This document shows, in pieces, positions 22,922 to 34,868 of a stretch of 64,000 bases of DNA (its first letter is position 1; every line of letters starts with the position of its first letter). The position numbers and the translations under genes were made by a program. The stretch comes from Antedon mediterranea (taxonomy: Eukaryota; Echinodermata; Crinoidea; Comatulida; Antedonidae), in assembly GCF_964355755.1 (NCBI RefSeq), contig NC_092677.1, positions 5,461,001 to 5,525,000 on the forward strand. The letters run 5' to 3'. The notes beneath the pieces are model-generated. The model was not told the origin of the DNA, did no database searches, and saw only the letters and a list, made by a program, of their open reading frames with translations.

Positions 22922-24507
22922 TTAGTTATCCGCTTAGTAGCGGATAACTCCTTGTAATCGTCCTGTTTCATCATATTTTTTTTTTTTTTCTGTATTATTC
23001 TTCTTTCCTTCTGTCATTTTTGTGCGTCGCGTTTCTCTAAAACGTGTAAACAGAACATATCGTAACTTTGTCAACATAACGACATTTACGTGAACTTGTG
23101 CACCTCCTATTTTTGAATGACGTCAGAGTTGCGCAACGTGACTTACGCGCGATTTTATGAATTTCAATGATTGATCATAGACTAAAAACGAAACATAATT
23201 TTGTTTTGACACTTTGTGCAAATTTAAGTCATATCAAGCGCAAACTTTCTATGGATTAAAAATAGCATGTTTCACAAAAAGTTACGCGCGCACGCGCGTT
23301 TAAAATTTTAGAATACGAAAGATCAACTTCTAATCAACTTTCTATGCGTTTCATGTCATTTTGAGCATGTCAAAAATTCCCACGCGCGCGAAAATTTTTA
23401 CGCACGCGGTGCACACGTAGCGTTAAAAACATATTTTTTTCGCGTGATTTATGTTTTTTCAGCCTTTTCTAGTAATGTTACCAAATTTTAAACAATTTCG
23501 ACTTAAAATTACGTCATACGAGCACGTCGAATTAGATAGTTTGCACGCGTTTTTGGTGAAAAAGTTCAAAAATTCGTCAAAATTATGCCTATTTTTAAAC
23601 AGTCATAGATTCTAAACTACATGGAGAACTTTTTTTTAATTACATATTCTGGAAGTTGATGAGTTGTAAATATCGGATCATGCATTAATATGGCTAACCG
23701 GACATTGTGACGTCATCGTATGGCCACGCCAATATAAAATATAGGATTTTTGTCTCTTTCGTCATAGCTCATCACATTTAATAGAGCGCATCTCCACTTA
23801 TTCGTTGTCTATTTTCACCCCGATTTTAATATATTCTAGGTCAATCAACTATCTTTTGCATGAATTAAAATTTTTTTAATTTTTTTAACGTCATCATGCC
23901 TAAAAATTTAAATTACGTTGGTCATTAATTTTATCTTTACATTAAATTTTAATCTGTTATACCTCGTAAGAATAAAATGTGATAATCACGATTAAAACGT
24001 TTTCAGGAAGCTATTTTATTGTAGATACAAAATCATGTGTAAATTGTGGCAATCGAATGTTGTGACGTCATCATATGGCCAGTTAAATAAAAAAAGTCGT
24101 ATTTTCATCTTTTGCATTATATTTCATTACATTTAAAAGAGCGCGCATCAATATTTCACGTATTAAAATTTCTTCTATACGTTAATATGTTGTTGCTGAG
24201 ATAATTTCATTCAGAAATTTCTACTTTTGCATTTCATTTTGAAACCGTCAAGATGTTAAAAATTACAATAAAATACGGGTCCCGTAATTTCACCTATTTT
24301 ACACTGTTTGTGATATGTATACAGATTGTACTGTGTATACTATATGACACAAAATAACAGAATTCAGAAATAACAACATATCATATTCTTCAGTTCAGGT
24401 CATAATGCCTTAATATTTTTCTGTGTGCAATATTCTAACGTATGACGTGCACGTGGCGTTTGTCGAGCGGATAACTAACTCGTCAAAGTGACGAGTTTCA
24501 TGTCTAG
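22922..24507 (+). mobile_element. Helentron/HINE unit 3, full length (1586 bp)
   Basis: Uninterrupted copy from TTAGTTATCCGCTTAGTAGC to the hairpin and CTAG at 24504-24507. It is the best reference for the family here. It contains two conserved GACGTCATC-rATGGCC blocks and alternating CGCGCG words, with no ORF of note. Confidence 0.8.
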
Positions 24508-27502
24508 TGCTTCTTTCCTTCTGTCATTTTTGTGCGTCGCGTTTCTCTAAAACGTGTACACAGAACATATCGTAACTTTGTCAACATATCGACATTTACG
24601 TGAACTTGTGCACCTCCTATTTTTGAATGACTTCAGAGTTGCGCAACGTGACTTACGCGCGATTTTATGAATTTCAATGATTGATCATAGACTAAAAACC
24701 AAACATAATTTTGTTTTGACACTTTGTGAAAATTTAAGTCATATCAAGCGCAAACTTTCTATGGATTAAAAATAGCATGTTTCACAAAAATTTACGGGCG
24801 CACGCGCGTTTAAAATTTTAGAAAGCGAAAAATCAACTTCTAATCAACTTTCTATGCGTTTCATGTCATTTTGAGCATGTCAAAAATTCCCACGCGCGCG
24901 AAAATTTTTACGCACGCGGTGCACATGTAGCGTTAAAAACATATTTTTTTCCAGTGATTTATGTTTTTTCAGCCTTTTCTAGTAATGTTACCAAATTTTA
25001 AACAATTTCGACTTAAAATTACGTCATACGAGCACGTCGAATTAGATAATTTGCACGCGTTTTTGGTGAAAAAGTTCAAAAATTCGTCAAAATTATGGCT
25101 ATTTTTAAACATTCATAGATTCTAAACTACATGGGGAACTTTTTTTTAATTACATATTCTGGAAGTTGATGAGTTGTAGATATCGGATCATACATTAATA
25201 TTGCTAACCGGACATTGTGACGTCATCGTATGGCCACGCGAATATAAAATATAGGATTTTTGTCTCTTTCGTCATAGCTCATCACATTTAATAGAGCGCA
25301 TCTCCACTTATTCGTTGTCCATTTTCACCCCGATTTTAATATATTCTAGGTCAATCAACTATCTTTTGCATGAATTAAAAATTTTTTATTTTTTTTAACG
25401 TCATCATGCCTAAAAATTTAAATTACGTTGGTCATTAATTTCATCTTTACAGTAAATTTTAATCTGTTATACCTCGTAAGAATAAAATGTGATAATCACG
25501 ATTAAAACGTTTTCAGGAAGCTATTGTATTGTAGATACAAAATCATGTGTAAATTGCCAATCGAATGTTGTGAAGTCATCATATGGCCAGTTAAATAAAA
25601 AAAGTCATATTTTCATCTTTTGCGTCATAGTTCATTACATTTAAAAGAGCACGCATTAATATTTCACGTATTCAAATTTCTTCTACACGTTAATATGTTG
25701 TTGCTGAGATAATTTCCTTCCGATATTGCTACATTCACGTTTCATTTTGAAACCGTCAACATTTTAAAAATTGGAATAAATAGCCTACACTGTATGTGAT
25801 ATGTATACAGATTGTACTGTGTATATACTATATGACACAAAATAACAGCATTGATCAGCAATAACAACATATCATATTCTTCAGTTCAGGTCATAATGCC
25901 ATAATCTTTTTCTGTGTCCAATATTCCAACGTATGACGTGCACGTGGCGTTTGTCGTGCGGATAACTAACTCGTCAAAGTGACGAGTTTCAAGTCTAGTT
26001 CTTCTTTCTTTCCCGGATTTTTGTGCGTCGCATATCTCTCATCCTTGTCAACGTTGTCATAAGATTGACCTGTAGCTGTAGATGTGCAAGAAACTTCGTT
26101 ATATGACTTTAGAGTCGCGCAGCGTAAGTTACGCGCGATTCTATGAATTTCAATGATTGGTCATAAATTATAAACCAAAAGTCATTTTATATTGACACTT
26201 GGTGAAAATTTAAGTTAAATTAAGGGCAAATTTTCTATGGATTAAAAATGACATGTTTCACAAGAAGTTACGCGCGCACGTGCATTTAAAAATTAAAAAT
26301 GCGCAAAATTAATTTCTAATCAACTTTCTACGCTGATCATGACATTTTGAGCATGTCAAAAATTCCCACGCGCGCGAAAAAAATTACGCGTAAGGTGCGC
26401 ACGGAGCATGAAAATCATGTGTTTTTCTCTTGAATTATAATTTTACAGTCTTTCCTAGTTATTTTAAAAAAGGTTGACATCATTTCAAATTAAAATGACG
26501 TCATACGAACACGTTGATTTACACCATTTGCGTGCGTTTTAGTTGCAAAAGTGACAACATATTGTCAAAATTAAGCCTATTTTTAATCTATTATAGCTCC
26601 TCAGGATCATCCATGACCCCCAATTTTTTAAATTTAATATGTAAGCAGATATGTTGTAGATATGAATTCATGCCGAACCTTTACCACTCGAATGTTATGA
26701 CGTCATCGTATGGCCACACGAATGTAAAATATAGGATTTTTGACTCTTTCGTTATTGCTCATGACATTCAACAAACCGCATCTCGCTTATACGTATGCCA
26801 TTTCCCCCGAAATTGTAATATTGTCTACGTCAATCAACTATCTTTCGCATGAATTAAAAATATTTTAATTTTTATGACGTCATCATGTCTAAAAACGTAA
26901 ATAACTTGGGTCACTTATTTTCATCTTTACAGTAAATATCAATCTGTTATAGCTCGTCAGATTAAAAAGTGATAATCATGATTAAAACGTTTTCTGGAAG
27001 CTATTGGATTGTAGATATGAATTGATATGAATATTTTGCCAATCAGATGTTGTGAAGTCATCATATGGCCAGTGTAATTAAAAAAGTCATATTTTCATCT
27101 CTTGCGTCAAAGTTCATTGCGTTTAAACGAGAGCGCATCTCACTTTTACGTTCCCAAAATTCTTCAAATTTGTTTAATGTAATTATTTAGATAATTATTT
27201 TCTAAAGTGGTTATCTTTATATGTCAATTTGATGATGTCATCGTGTTAATAATTGGATTTAAAAGATGGGTCTTGTAATTCCGTCTATGCTACATTGTAT
27301 ATATTACATATATACAGTTTATTCTGTAAAATACTGTAATATGGTGTATGCTACATAATGGGTACAATTCAGCACTGTAAACATTTTTATTTCATGTCAA
27401 AGGATGGCATAATAATTGTCGAGGTTCATATAGTTTAAAGTACGTGCATGTTGCGTATGCGCGGATAACCCGAACTCGTCAAAGTGACGAGTTCAAATCT
27501 AG

Positions 27503-28440
27503 TGGTTTATGTGATGGAACGTCAGCCCTCATGTGTGCATAACGACCAGAACAGCAGACAAGGCATAGGATCACCAATGAATAATAAGAAGTTTGGTGGT
27601 TAGTAGATCAGTTAATGACGAGTCTGTCATATCTAAAGGGTATCAGATTGTAGAGATGGACAGGGTGGAAAAAGTATACATCAAGATGATCATGTATTTA
27701 TCTACTCAGGAGCCTAGAGGGAAACATCACATACATGGTGTGTTGGTCTAATCATTGAGAATAACATTGCTAAAGCTTTCACAAGATACTGGCCAGGTTC
27801 TGACAGAATTTTGATAATAAAACTTTAGCAAAACCTTTTAATACAAAGATAGCACAATTATACAAAAGAGGAGTAATAATGGATTATTATGCACAAATCG
27901 AAGATGGCTTGAAATATGCAAAGTCTGATGACATGTGTATATTAGGAGATTTTAATTGATTGAATATATATTTATACTGGGTAACCTCTTCAGTCAAAGA
28001 CTGGTCTCCCAGAGGGCCCAGTTGGTGATCAGTGGCTGTAATGTACTAATACACTGGGGTAACCCCCTACTCGTCTCGAAAGATGTACTAGGTTCTTTAA
28101 AGTGCACACGAGCTAGATGTGTACACTGGACCTACGGTTTATAGTCCTTATCCGAGAAGACTCGTTCTACCACCAGAACCATGGAGTGAGTGAGCCTCGA
28201 ACCCCTGCCGATGTTATGGCTACGTAATTACGGTTCCACTGTCTTAACCGCTCGGCCACTCACTCCCTAATGGTGGGTGGTCGAGGAGAAGTCTTCACAG
28301 TTGGAAAATATGGTTTGGGAATAAGAGATGACAGAGGAGATCTTCTTACAGTTTTGTTATTTTATAAGACCATAATCAAGCTGAAAATACTCACACAAGA
28401 CAATTTGTGGTTCCAACGTAACAACAAATGGTCAGAATGA
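27503..28440 (+). pseudogene. RTE-like LINE endonuclease fragment, split by a SINE
   Basis: Decayed frames give FIYSG, HHIHGVGLIIENN, AKAFTRYWPGSDRILIIK, DYYAQIEDGLKYAKSDDM and ILGDFN before the SINE, then GEVFTVGKYGLGIRDDRGDL after it. The order (GVG-xx-I, ...GDFN, then VGKYGLG-R---G) matches the apurinic endonuclease domain of RTE-type LINEs (the same family as CFDP2/BovB ORFs). Frameshifts and lack of RT show a dead fragment. Confidence 0.65.
27963..28266 (-). mobile_element. tRNA-derived SINE, copy 1
   Basis: Its minus-strand 5' head (28266 downward) folds like a class II tRNA (Ser/Leu type): box A TGGCCGAGCGG, box B GGTTCGAGGCT, and acceptor-like GGAGTGAG...CTCACTCC. The body continues to an AT-rich 3' end near 27963. 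The second copy, at 47717-48029, is about 95% identical by eye. It is inserted within the RTE fragment right after the GDFN block. Confidence 0.8.
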
Positions 28441-28545
28441 TCGTTTTATTTAAGTGCTGTGTATATACTTTGCAATTTTAACCATTATTTTATTTTTTAA
28501 TGGTAGATTTTTTGTTTCATTTTCAACATTAAATGTACAAGCCCC
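28441..28545. other. AT-rich spacer
   Basis: Short AT-rich segment between the LINE fragment and the next element; nothing recognised. Confidence 0.3.
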
Positions 28546-28548
28546 TTA

Positions 28549-29964
28549 AGCTGTGTTTATACAACACCCTAAATTTGAACACGTCTTTAATTTTTAGCGT
28601 GTTGCAGGGGCCAAGGTCAACCCCACAAAAACCTTGCAGTTATACATTAAATCGTAATACCGTGTTATACCGTAATTCATAATCCTAAATCGTATATATA
28701 CTCGTATGCATTATGAATTAATATGAGTTTATTATTAAAGGATTTTAATAATAGGATGATTTCGTTTATAATTTAGTTTATTCAGTTATTGATTTTTTAA
28801 ATCTGATTTTGAAATTAGAAAAAAAAATGTTTTAGAATGAGGATAAAACTATGCTACATTTTGCCAAATTATGCCAACATTTGATTATCGTTAATGTTAA
28901 GTGCTAAATCCATTAAAATATGCAAAAAAAAGCACAATTATCTACTAGATTTGGTCAACATTTTCACAGCCTATACTTTTATTTAACAAGAGGTCAAAAC
29001 AATACCCTGAGGACACTTCCAACATGCCAACAGCAACCAGGAATCCACAAAATTTTAGGATTCAGCCAAGTAGCCTTTTTGGCAATTAAAATCTCATTAC
29101 ACGGAATCTCTTTGGTCGTGTTTATACAACACCCTAAATTTGAACACGGCTTTAATTTTTAGCGTGTTGTTCGGACCGAGGTCAACCCACCTTAACGTTT
29201 GCTGTTATACTAGAAATCACGATACCGTGTTGTACCGGAAGTTTCATCAACACGCAGTGCATGCTAGGATAAAAGGTCAAATCGTTGATCGCTTGAATTG
29301 AATTGTTGGCTGAGTTGTCAACAAATCATCGTCGCCTCCTCACTGTCCGATGTATTCGCGCGGTTTTTACCGTTTTCATTATTGTATTCGTTCACGTTTG
29401 CATTGTTGTTTATTTTGTTCTCGGTTCATTTAAATTAATAAAAGTTATTTTAAGGGTTTGTTTCATTGTTTCATCTATACACTATGGAAGAAGATGCCAT
29501 TTTTGCGATGTTATTTTTTATTCTGTTTGGAGTGGGAAACGATAGTCTATAGAGGCCTACTACCACTACGAGTTGGCCCTACCAGGCTAGGCGTAAGACG
29601 TGGTAGGAGGATGATTGCTGGCAGCGAAGCAGCAATAAATGGGCCCAATCTTGTTAGACGTCGCATGACATGATTGATATTACGACCTGTTTTAACGAGA
29701 GGTCAAAATATACCCTGAGGACACTTCCAACACGGTAACGGCGACCGGGAATCCACCAATTTTTAGGATTCAGCCAAGTAGCCTTTTTTGCAATTAAAAT
29801 CTCATTACACGGAATCTCTTTGTTGTTATACAACACACTTCTCGTAGGCGTGTAGAATATGCGTGTAATAGCGTGTTGTATAAACGCGCCCTTTGATGTT
29901 ATACAACACACTTCTTGTAGGCGTGTTGAATATGCGTGTAATAGTGTGTTGTATAAACGCGCCC
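28549..29964. mobile_element. PIF/Harbinger-like element, TTA TSD, internally rearranged
   Basis: The left end AGCTGTGTTTATACAACACC and the reverse complement of the right end GGGCGCGTTTATACAACACA are flanked by TTA (28546-28548 and 29965-29967), as in PIF/Harbinger. The 5' segment recurs at 29117, and the block AGAGGTCAAAA to ACGGAATCTCTTTG occurs at 28990-29115 and 29699-29822, so it is a composite of partial copies. No full transposase is visible. Confidence 0.6.
29822..29964. repeat. Two tandem ~72-bp terminal hairpins
   Basis: GTTATACAACACAC(T)TCT...GTGTTGTATAAACGCGCCC occurs twice in tandem; each is a foldback of the Harbinger-like 3' end. Confidence 0.65.
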
Positions 29965-32283
29965 TTAGGGCCTGTTCGTAGGGGTTGAAAATACCAGCTT
30001 ATTCCCGATTTCCGTTCGCGTGGCCCAATTAACTTTTGCCTCAGGCTACAAAAAATTCGAGGTAAAATGTTCACCAAATTTGCAGGTTATTTCAGCGATA
30101 ATCCAATTATACTCGGCCTTCGAGGATATAGTGGATGGAATATAATGTAAAAAAGGGCCTAACCTAGAAATAATTGCGTACAAAGGTTTTTAAGTGGATT
30201 TCACTTCTTCATCATGTACTGGATCTGAGAAAAAAAGTCCCGAAAAATCTGAGCCCGCGAAAGGTCATTTTGGGTCATTATAAGGTCATTTGAGGTAAAA
30301 AAGTTACAATATCACGTTTTTGGACATAAAATATTTTTCCAACATCGTTTTTACCTTGATATTGGTGTCAAAATAAAGCTTATTAAATTTGGAATTCAGT
30401 GACATAAACTTTATTGATTACTAGTACATTTTAATATTTATTTAAAGCTAATTAACTATTTTTTATGCACTTTTTTACAAAAAATTGTTTTTCAAAAAAT
30501 ATTCAATGACATTTTATAGCTCACTAGGAAGCTTAAAATGTTTCAATGTTTTCCTAAAAATATCTGTAGGACTCCAAGACACTAGAGTGAAATTTTCAAA
30601 ATCATCGCCTCAATAATGAGGAGTTGAGCACTTTTTAAAACTTTGTGATTTGAAATAAATGTATTTGTATGAATAAACCTTTGGGTTTCCATACCTAATG
30701 TTTCTTGAAATAGAGCTTTCTGATTGGCTGTAAGTTTTATGCAGCCTGGAACCAGCATCACTACACCGCCAGAAAAAGTTTTTGTCAAGAGTTTTATCAT
30801 TATTTTGCAGGTTTGTGTTTATGTTCATTATGTTTAGATAAGACAGATAATTAATTGAATAATGAAATTATTACCAGATATCTATGATTAGACCTATTAA
30901 TAGGCCTAGGCTCTGATGGGTGCTAGGTCTAGCTGAGCTAAGCCAGGTAGGAAGGGGATGCCTCCTAACCTAGCTAGGCCTAGCCTAGGCTGGGTAAGGG
31001 GTTCTAGGAGCCTGTAGACTTAGGTTGAGGCCTTTGTCTTGTCTGACTAAAAAGGGACCTACTTCAATACTCACCTAGGCTTATATAAATATAAAGTGAT
31101 ATTAGGGTATTATACTTTATAAATCATTAACTTGAAAATTAAACATTTAAATCATTTTTTCAACTAGGCCTAGCCTAGTCCATTAAAGTACGGTGACACG
31201 TAGGTGCCTTGTACCTTTGTCACTAATGATTTGCTATTACAATTACAGTACTGTAAAACTATTATCTGGCTGTTTAAAATGGATTACTGTATTCCTTTAT
31301 ATAATATTTTAAACTATAAATAGGCCTAATATACTTGACTTGTCTACGAACTGACCCAGGTGGTTAAAAATATAAAACATTTTACAGTTTACTAAATGTA
31401 CTGTATGCTTTTTTTTCAGTCTCATTATGGAAGCGAGTTCCAGTGGTTTGACAACATGTCCATTTTGTCGTGGATATTTTCATGACAAAAATAATGTTGC
31501 AACGATCAAATTACAAAAAGGAGTTGACACGATAAATACCATGAGTAAAAACAGAGGGGATAGCATCCATGTAACCATAGGACAACAAATACACAAAGAT
31601 TGTAGAAAGAAATATACTCATCCATCGGAAGTAAGATTTAAGTTTTACATTATATTTTGTTTAATACAGTTTATAGCAATAACTTATTATGATAAACAGA
31701 TAAACATTTTTAATCATATTTTGTAAATGATTACTGAATACTACAATCTCCATTACATTACAGCTCCCAAAGAAAGAAGGCCCTTCAAGGACTGCCGAGA
31801 AGAGGAAAAGTAGGGCGGATAGTAGTGCTTTTATTAGTAGTACTGACTGTGTATTCTGTGGAACTAGAGTTGATGCCAACAGATCTGAATTTAGCTATGT
31901 GAAAACTTCTGGAGTTGTTAAATCAATTAAAGAAATCATTACAAATGTTCGGAAATTTGACACATGGTCATTGGCTGTCAATGCTCGGATAGAATTTTAT
32001 GGAAGTGATCTTCATGCTGCTGATGCTATCTACCATCGCCAATGCTATAGAAATTTTCAATCTGGTCTGGCCATTCCTGTTCGATTCCAATCATCTACTG
32101 GAGAACCGGCAAAGCGAAAAAGATCTGGAAGGCCAATAGATGAAGGTCAAGCACAAGCATTTTCTCAAGTATGTTCTTTCCTTGAAAGTAATGATGAAGA
32201 ACAGTTAACGATATCAAACTTAAAAGGTATGAACATATATTCACAATCTTACTTAGAGTTTAACTATTAATATATTGTAAAAA

Positions 32284-32536
32284 AGGAAGGTAAAGGTGGC
32301 TGCCGCAGCCGGAGTGCCCATCTCTCTTTCTTTAACGTTTGGGCCAGACTGTACAATGCAACTCCTCCCGCACAAAGAGTCTGTTTACCTTCCTAGCAAG
32401 CGCTGGTCCATTTATACACCTGGATGAAGAGGGACAAACGTTGATAAAGTTCCTTGTTTAAGGAAACACCCCAAGTGCCAAATCCCAACCTCACGATCAA
32501 GAGACCGTCTCCCTACTCGCTGTGCCACCTGACTTC
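32284..32536 (-). mobile_element. tRNA-like SINE in the intron of the transposon gene
   Basis: The minus strand begins near 32536 with GTGGCACAGCGAGTAGG (box A-like) and has GTGAGGTTGGGATTTGG (box B-like) about 35 nt later; it ends in a T-rich or A-rich tail at 32284. It lies between the donor at 32227 and the acceptor at 32597. No target duplication was verified. Confidence 0.5.
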
Positions 32537-33294
32537 CACTTGTATACAATATGCAAACAGATGTTATTTTAAATATTTCTTTACTATTTGTTCACAGAAA
32601 GAATGAAAGAGTTCATAGATGATGAATCAGAACCATACACCAACAAACACATGAAGAATAGGCTAAGGGAGAGATACCAGGATAAAATTTGCATTTCTGA
32701 AGGTGATGGGTATAATGATTTGGTCAATTACCTGAGATCTGCATACTTCTATCTACAACAAATGAACAGACTCAAAGACGATCATCCTGATGTATATGAC
32801 CGCTTTTGCAAAGGCTTGAATGTGGTACGTCGAACAAATAAATTCTGGGCTGGTGTAAGTTGTGACCTCGCTATCGAGCAAACCCTGATGCGGTCGGTAA
32901 AAAGCACAGGAGGTCTAACCAGAGGCAGTAAGATGAGTGAACATTCAAGAATGTTGTGGGTTCTTACAAGGCCATGTATGTCAGCATTCAATGAATCCAT
33001 GCAGTCATTTACTAATAAAACGTTTGCAACCAGTGATCAACACAAAGAGGCTGCGCCTTCTAGTATACACAGAGATACAATTGATACTGATAAATTGCTA
33101 GCTAAACTCAACGGATGTTCACCATTTTCAATGGAACTAACCCTTCGTAATATCGTAAATGGTATGGTAGCTAATGATGATGTCAATGTTCTTCAATATC
33201 AAATGGTAGCTGAAAGTGTCATCTCTCAAATGAAGCAACAGTTAGTCTTCTCACATAAATTTAAAAGAAAGGAAAGAGCCAGGACACTAGCTGA

Positions 33295-34737
33295 AGTGCC
33301 ATTGTTGTTGCACCTGACAGATCTATAGATCCTGGACTCTTATTTCAAAGATGTCTCATTGTGTCACAAACTGGGAGCCTGTCTTTGGAAGAAATGCTTA
33401 CGTTTGAACTGAGTCCCTTTCCCCCATCATTGTTTGAAGGAAAGAATTTGCTCCGGAAAGCAGACAAGCCGCAATTGCTTCACGCAATTATTGATCAAGG
33501 ACAAAAGAAATCGTCAGACATATTACTATGTCAAAATGCCGTCCCCAAAACTGACATCTATGTCTTCGATGGAGGTTCTTTAATACACCGACTGCCATGG
33601 AAGAAGGGCGAGTTATACCATGAAATTATTACGTCTTATTGCAAGCTAGTTAGAAAGTATGCATCCACAATAGTAGTGTTTGATGGCTATGGAACACCAA
33701 CAACAAAAGATGTTACACACTTGAGGCGTGGAAAAGCTGACCACTTAGATGTCAAATTTGACGAATCTACAGTATTTGACACAAAGAAAGAGAAATTTTT
33801 GAGTAATACCAACAACAAACAAAGATTTATCAACATGCTTGGAAAAGAGCTTGAGTCAGTAGGTGTAGAAGTCATCCATGCACCGGGTGATGCTGATGTT
33901 CTCATAGCAACTACTGCTATTAATGCTGCCAAGAATAAATCAGTCACACTCATAGGAGAGGATACAGACCTTCTTATCCTCCTTTTGCATCATACCCGTC
34001 TAAGCTTGAATAGGATAATTTTTAGATCCGACAAAGCATCAGCTACAAAAGCGACAGATATCATCCCCTTAAAGAAAGCACTTGGATCTAACCTTTGTTC
34101 AAAGCTCCTGTTTTGTCATGCCCTTACAGGATGCGATACGACCTCAAGAATATATGGCGTTGGAAAGAAGGCAGCTTTTAAAAAGCTGCTTGGTGATGAT
34201 AAAGTTCTAAGCTCTTGTGCCAAAGTCTTGACATCCAATTGTCAAACTAAGAAAAAGATTGAAGAATATGGTCGGAAAGCGATGGTGGCTCTCTTTGGAG
34301 GAAGTAGCAGTGAAACATTATTAAGTTCGAGGAGGAAAATTTTTAACAAGAAGGTTGCTGGTTCCAAATCATTTGTTGGGCCTGAAAGACTACCACCTAC
34401 TGATTGTGCAACCGATTTTCATAGTCAAAGGGTATATTTGCAGATTATGACATGGTCTATGAATGATACAGATATGGTGTTATCGGAGTGGGGATGGAAG
34501 GAAGAAGACAACCGCCTAGTTCCACAAATGACAACCGAGGATGCTGCACCACCTCATCTGCTCAAAATGATACATTGCAATTGTAAGACTGGATGTGGTA
34601 CACCTCGATGTGGCTGCAGACGATATGGCCTACAGTGTACATCTACATGTGGATCATGCCAGCTAGAAGGATGCGAAAATTGCCCAATAATTGACATCGA
34701 AGGCGACATTGATGATGATGAAAGTGATGACGAGTAG
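33295..34737 (+). CDS. XPG/PIN-like nuclease half (open frame)
   Basis: Open from 33295 to the TAG at 34735. Candidate metal-binding acidic residues appear in FDGGSL, FDGYG, GDADVL, GEDTDLL and GCDTTS. The start codon is not natural (entry is from the frameshifted upstream frame); first Met is at 33394. Confidence 0.7.
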   Translation, partial: SAIVVAPDRSIDPGLLFQRCLIVSQTGSLSLEEMLTFELSPFPPSLFEGKNLLRKADKPQLLHAIIDQGQKKSSDILLCQNAVPKTDIYVFDGGSLIHRLPWKKGELYHEIITSYCKLVRKYASTIVVFDGYGTPTTKDVTHLRRGKADHLDVKFDESTVFDTKKEKFLSNTNNKQRFINMLGKELESVGVEVIHAPGDADVLIATTAINAAKNKSVTLIGEDTDLLILLLHHTRLSLNRIIFRSDKASATKATDIIPLKKALGSNLCSKLLFCHALTGCDTTSRIYGVGKKAAFKKLLGDDKVLSSCAKVLTSNCQTKKKIEEYGRKAMVALFGGSSSETLLSSRRKIFNKKVAGSKSFVGPERLPPTDCATDFHSQRVYLQIMTWSMNDTDMVLSEWGWKEEDNRLVPQMTTEDAAPPHLLKMIHCNCKTGCGTPRCGCRRYGLQCTSTCGSCQLEGCENCPIIDIEGDIDDDESDDE

Positions 34738-34862
34738 TGTATCCAACTGATGGTGTTAGAGGATGATAAGTAAATTCTCCAAATAGTATGTATGCAATTA
34801 TCTGTTATATTTTAATGTACACTGTGTTAAAGAGAGCGATACAATTTCAATTTTAAATGTGG

Positions 34863-34868
34863 AATAAA
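34863..34868 (+). terminator. Poly(A) signal AATAAA for the transposon gene
   Basis: AATAAA 126 nt after the stop codon, followed by a second near-copy (TTAATAAATGG). Confidence 0.5.

Larger units (their letters stand above)
20393..25998 (+). mobile_element. Helentron/HINE copy X, nested in Y and itself split
   Basis: The 5' part is 20393-20451 (TTAGTTATCCGCTTAG), a 9-bp middle piece (TCTGTATTA) is at 22913-22921, and the remainder is 24508-25998, ending with the hairpin and CTAG. The pieces total 1559 bp and follow the order of the uninterrupted copy at 22922-24507. Confidence 0.72.
20314..27502 (+). mobile_element. Outermost Helentron/HINE (copy Y), split by nested copies
   Basis: The 5' part is 20314-20392 (TTGGTTATCCGCAAC) and the rest is 25999-27502, ending in a subterminal GCGGATAAC, a hairpin (AACTCGTC-AAAGT-GACGAGTT) and CTAG before T. 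Joined length is 1583 bp. The subterminal inverted repeat (GTTATCCGC/GCGGATAAC), the 3' hairpin and the CTAG end are the known signature of Helitron-related HINE/Helentron elements. No Rep/helicase is encoded; it is non-autonomous. Confidence 0.78.
31427..34737 (+). pseudogene. Transposon-encoded zinc finger + XPG/FEN1-like nuclease protein, one frameshift
   Basis: Exons 31427-31630, 31764-32226 and 32598 onward join in consistent phase (donors GGAA/GTAAGA and AAAG/GTATGA; acceptors TTACAG and TTCACAG). The N-terminus has two Cys/His modules: CPFCRGYF...HKDCRKKY and CVFCGTR...YHRQCYRNF. The middle has RRTNKFWAGVSCDLAIEQTL and STGGLTRG. At about 33325 the frame breaks: the first frame stops after HLTDL while IDPGLLFQRCL resumes in the next (open from 33295). 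The rest has acidic motifs of a PIN/XPG nuclease: YVFDGGSL, VVFDGYGTP, HAPGDADVLIA, LIGEDTDLLILL and HALTGCDTTSRIYGVGKKAA (helix-hairpin-helix-like). It ends with a Cys-rich knuckle (CNCKTGCGTPRCGCRR, GLQC, CGSCQLEGCENC) and an acidic tail. About 940 residues if in one frame. Near-complete apart from the single lesion. Confidence 0.75.

Noticed and set aside
20314-27502. Tandem array or satellite made of ~1.5-kb units
   Set aside because: Junctions and unit lengths fit nested Helitron insertions better than head-to-tail duplication.
28178-28266. Functional tRNA-Ser/Leu gene
   Set aside because: Mismatched stems, a long non-tRNA body and a second copy show it is a SINE head.
29303-29673. Two overlapping frames in the Harbinger-like element
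   Set aside because: Short, with no transposase or Myb motif that I can identify.
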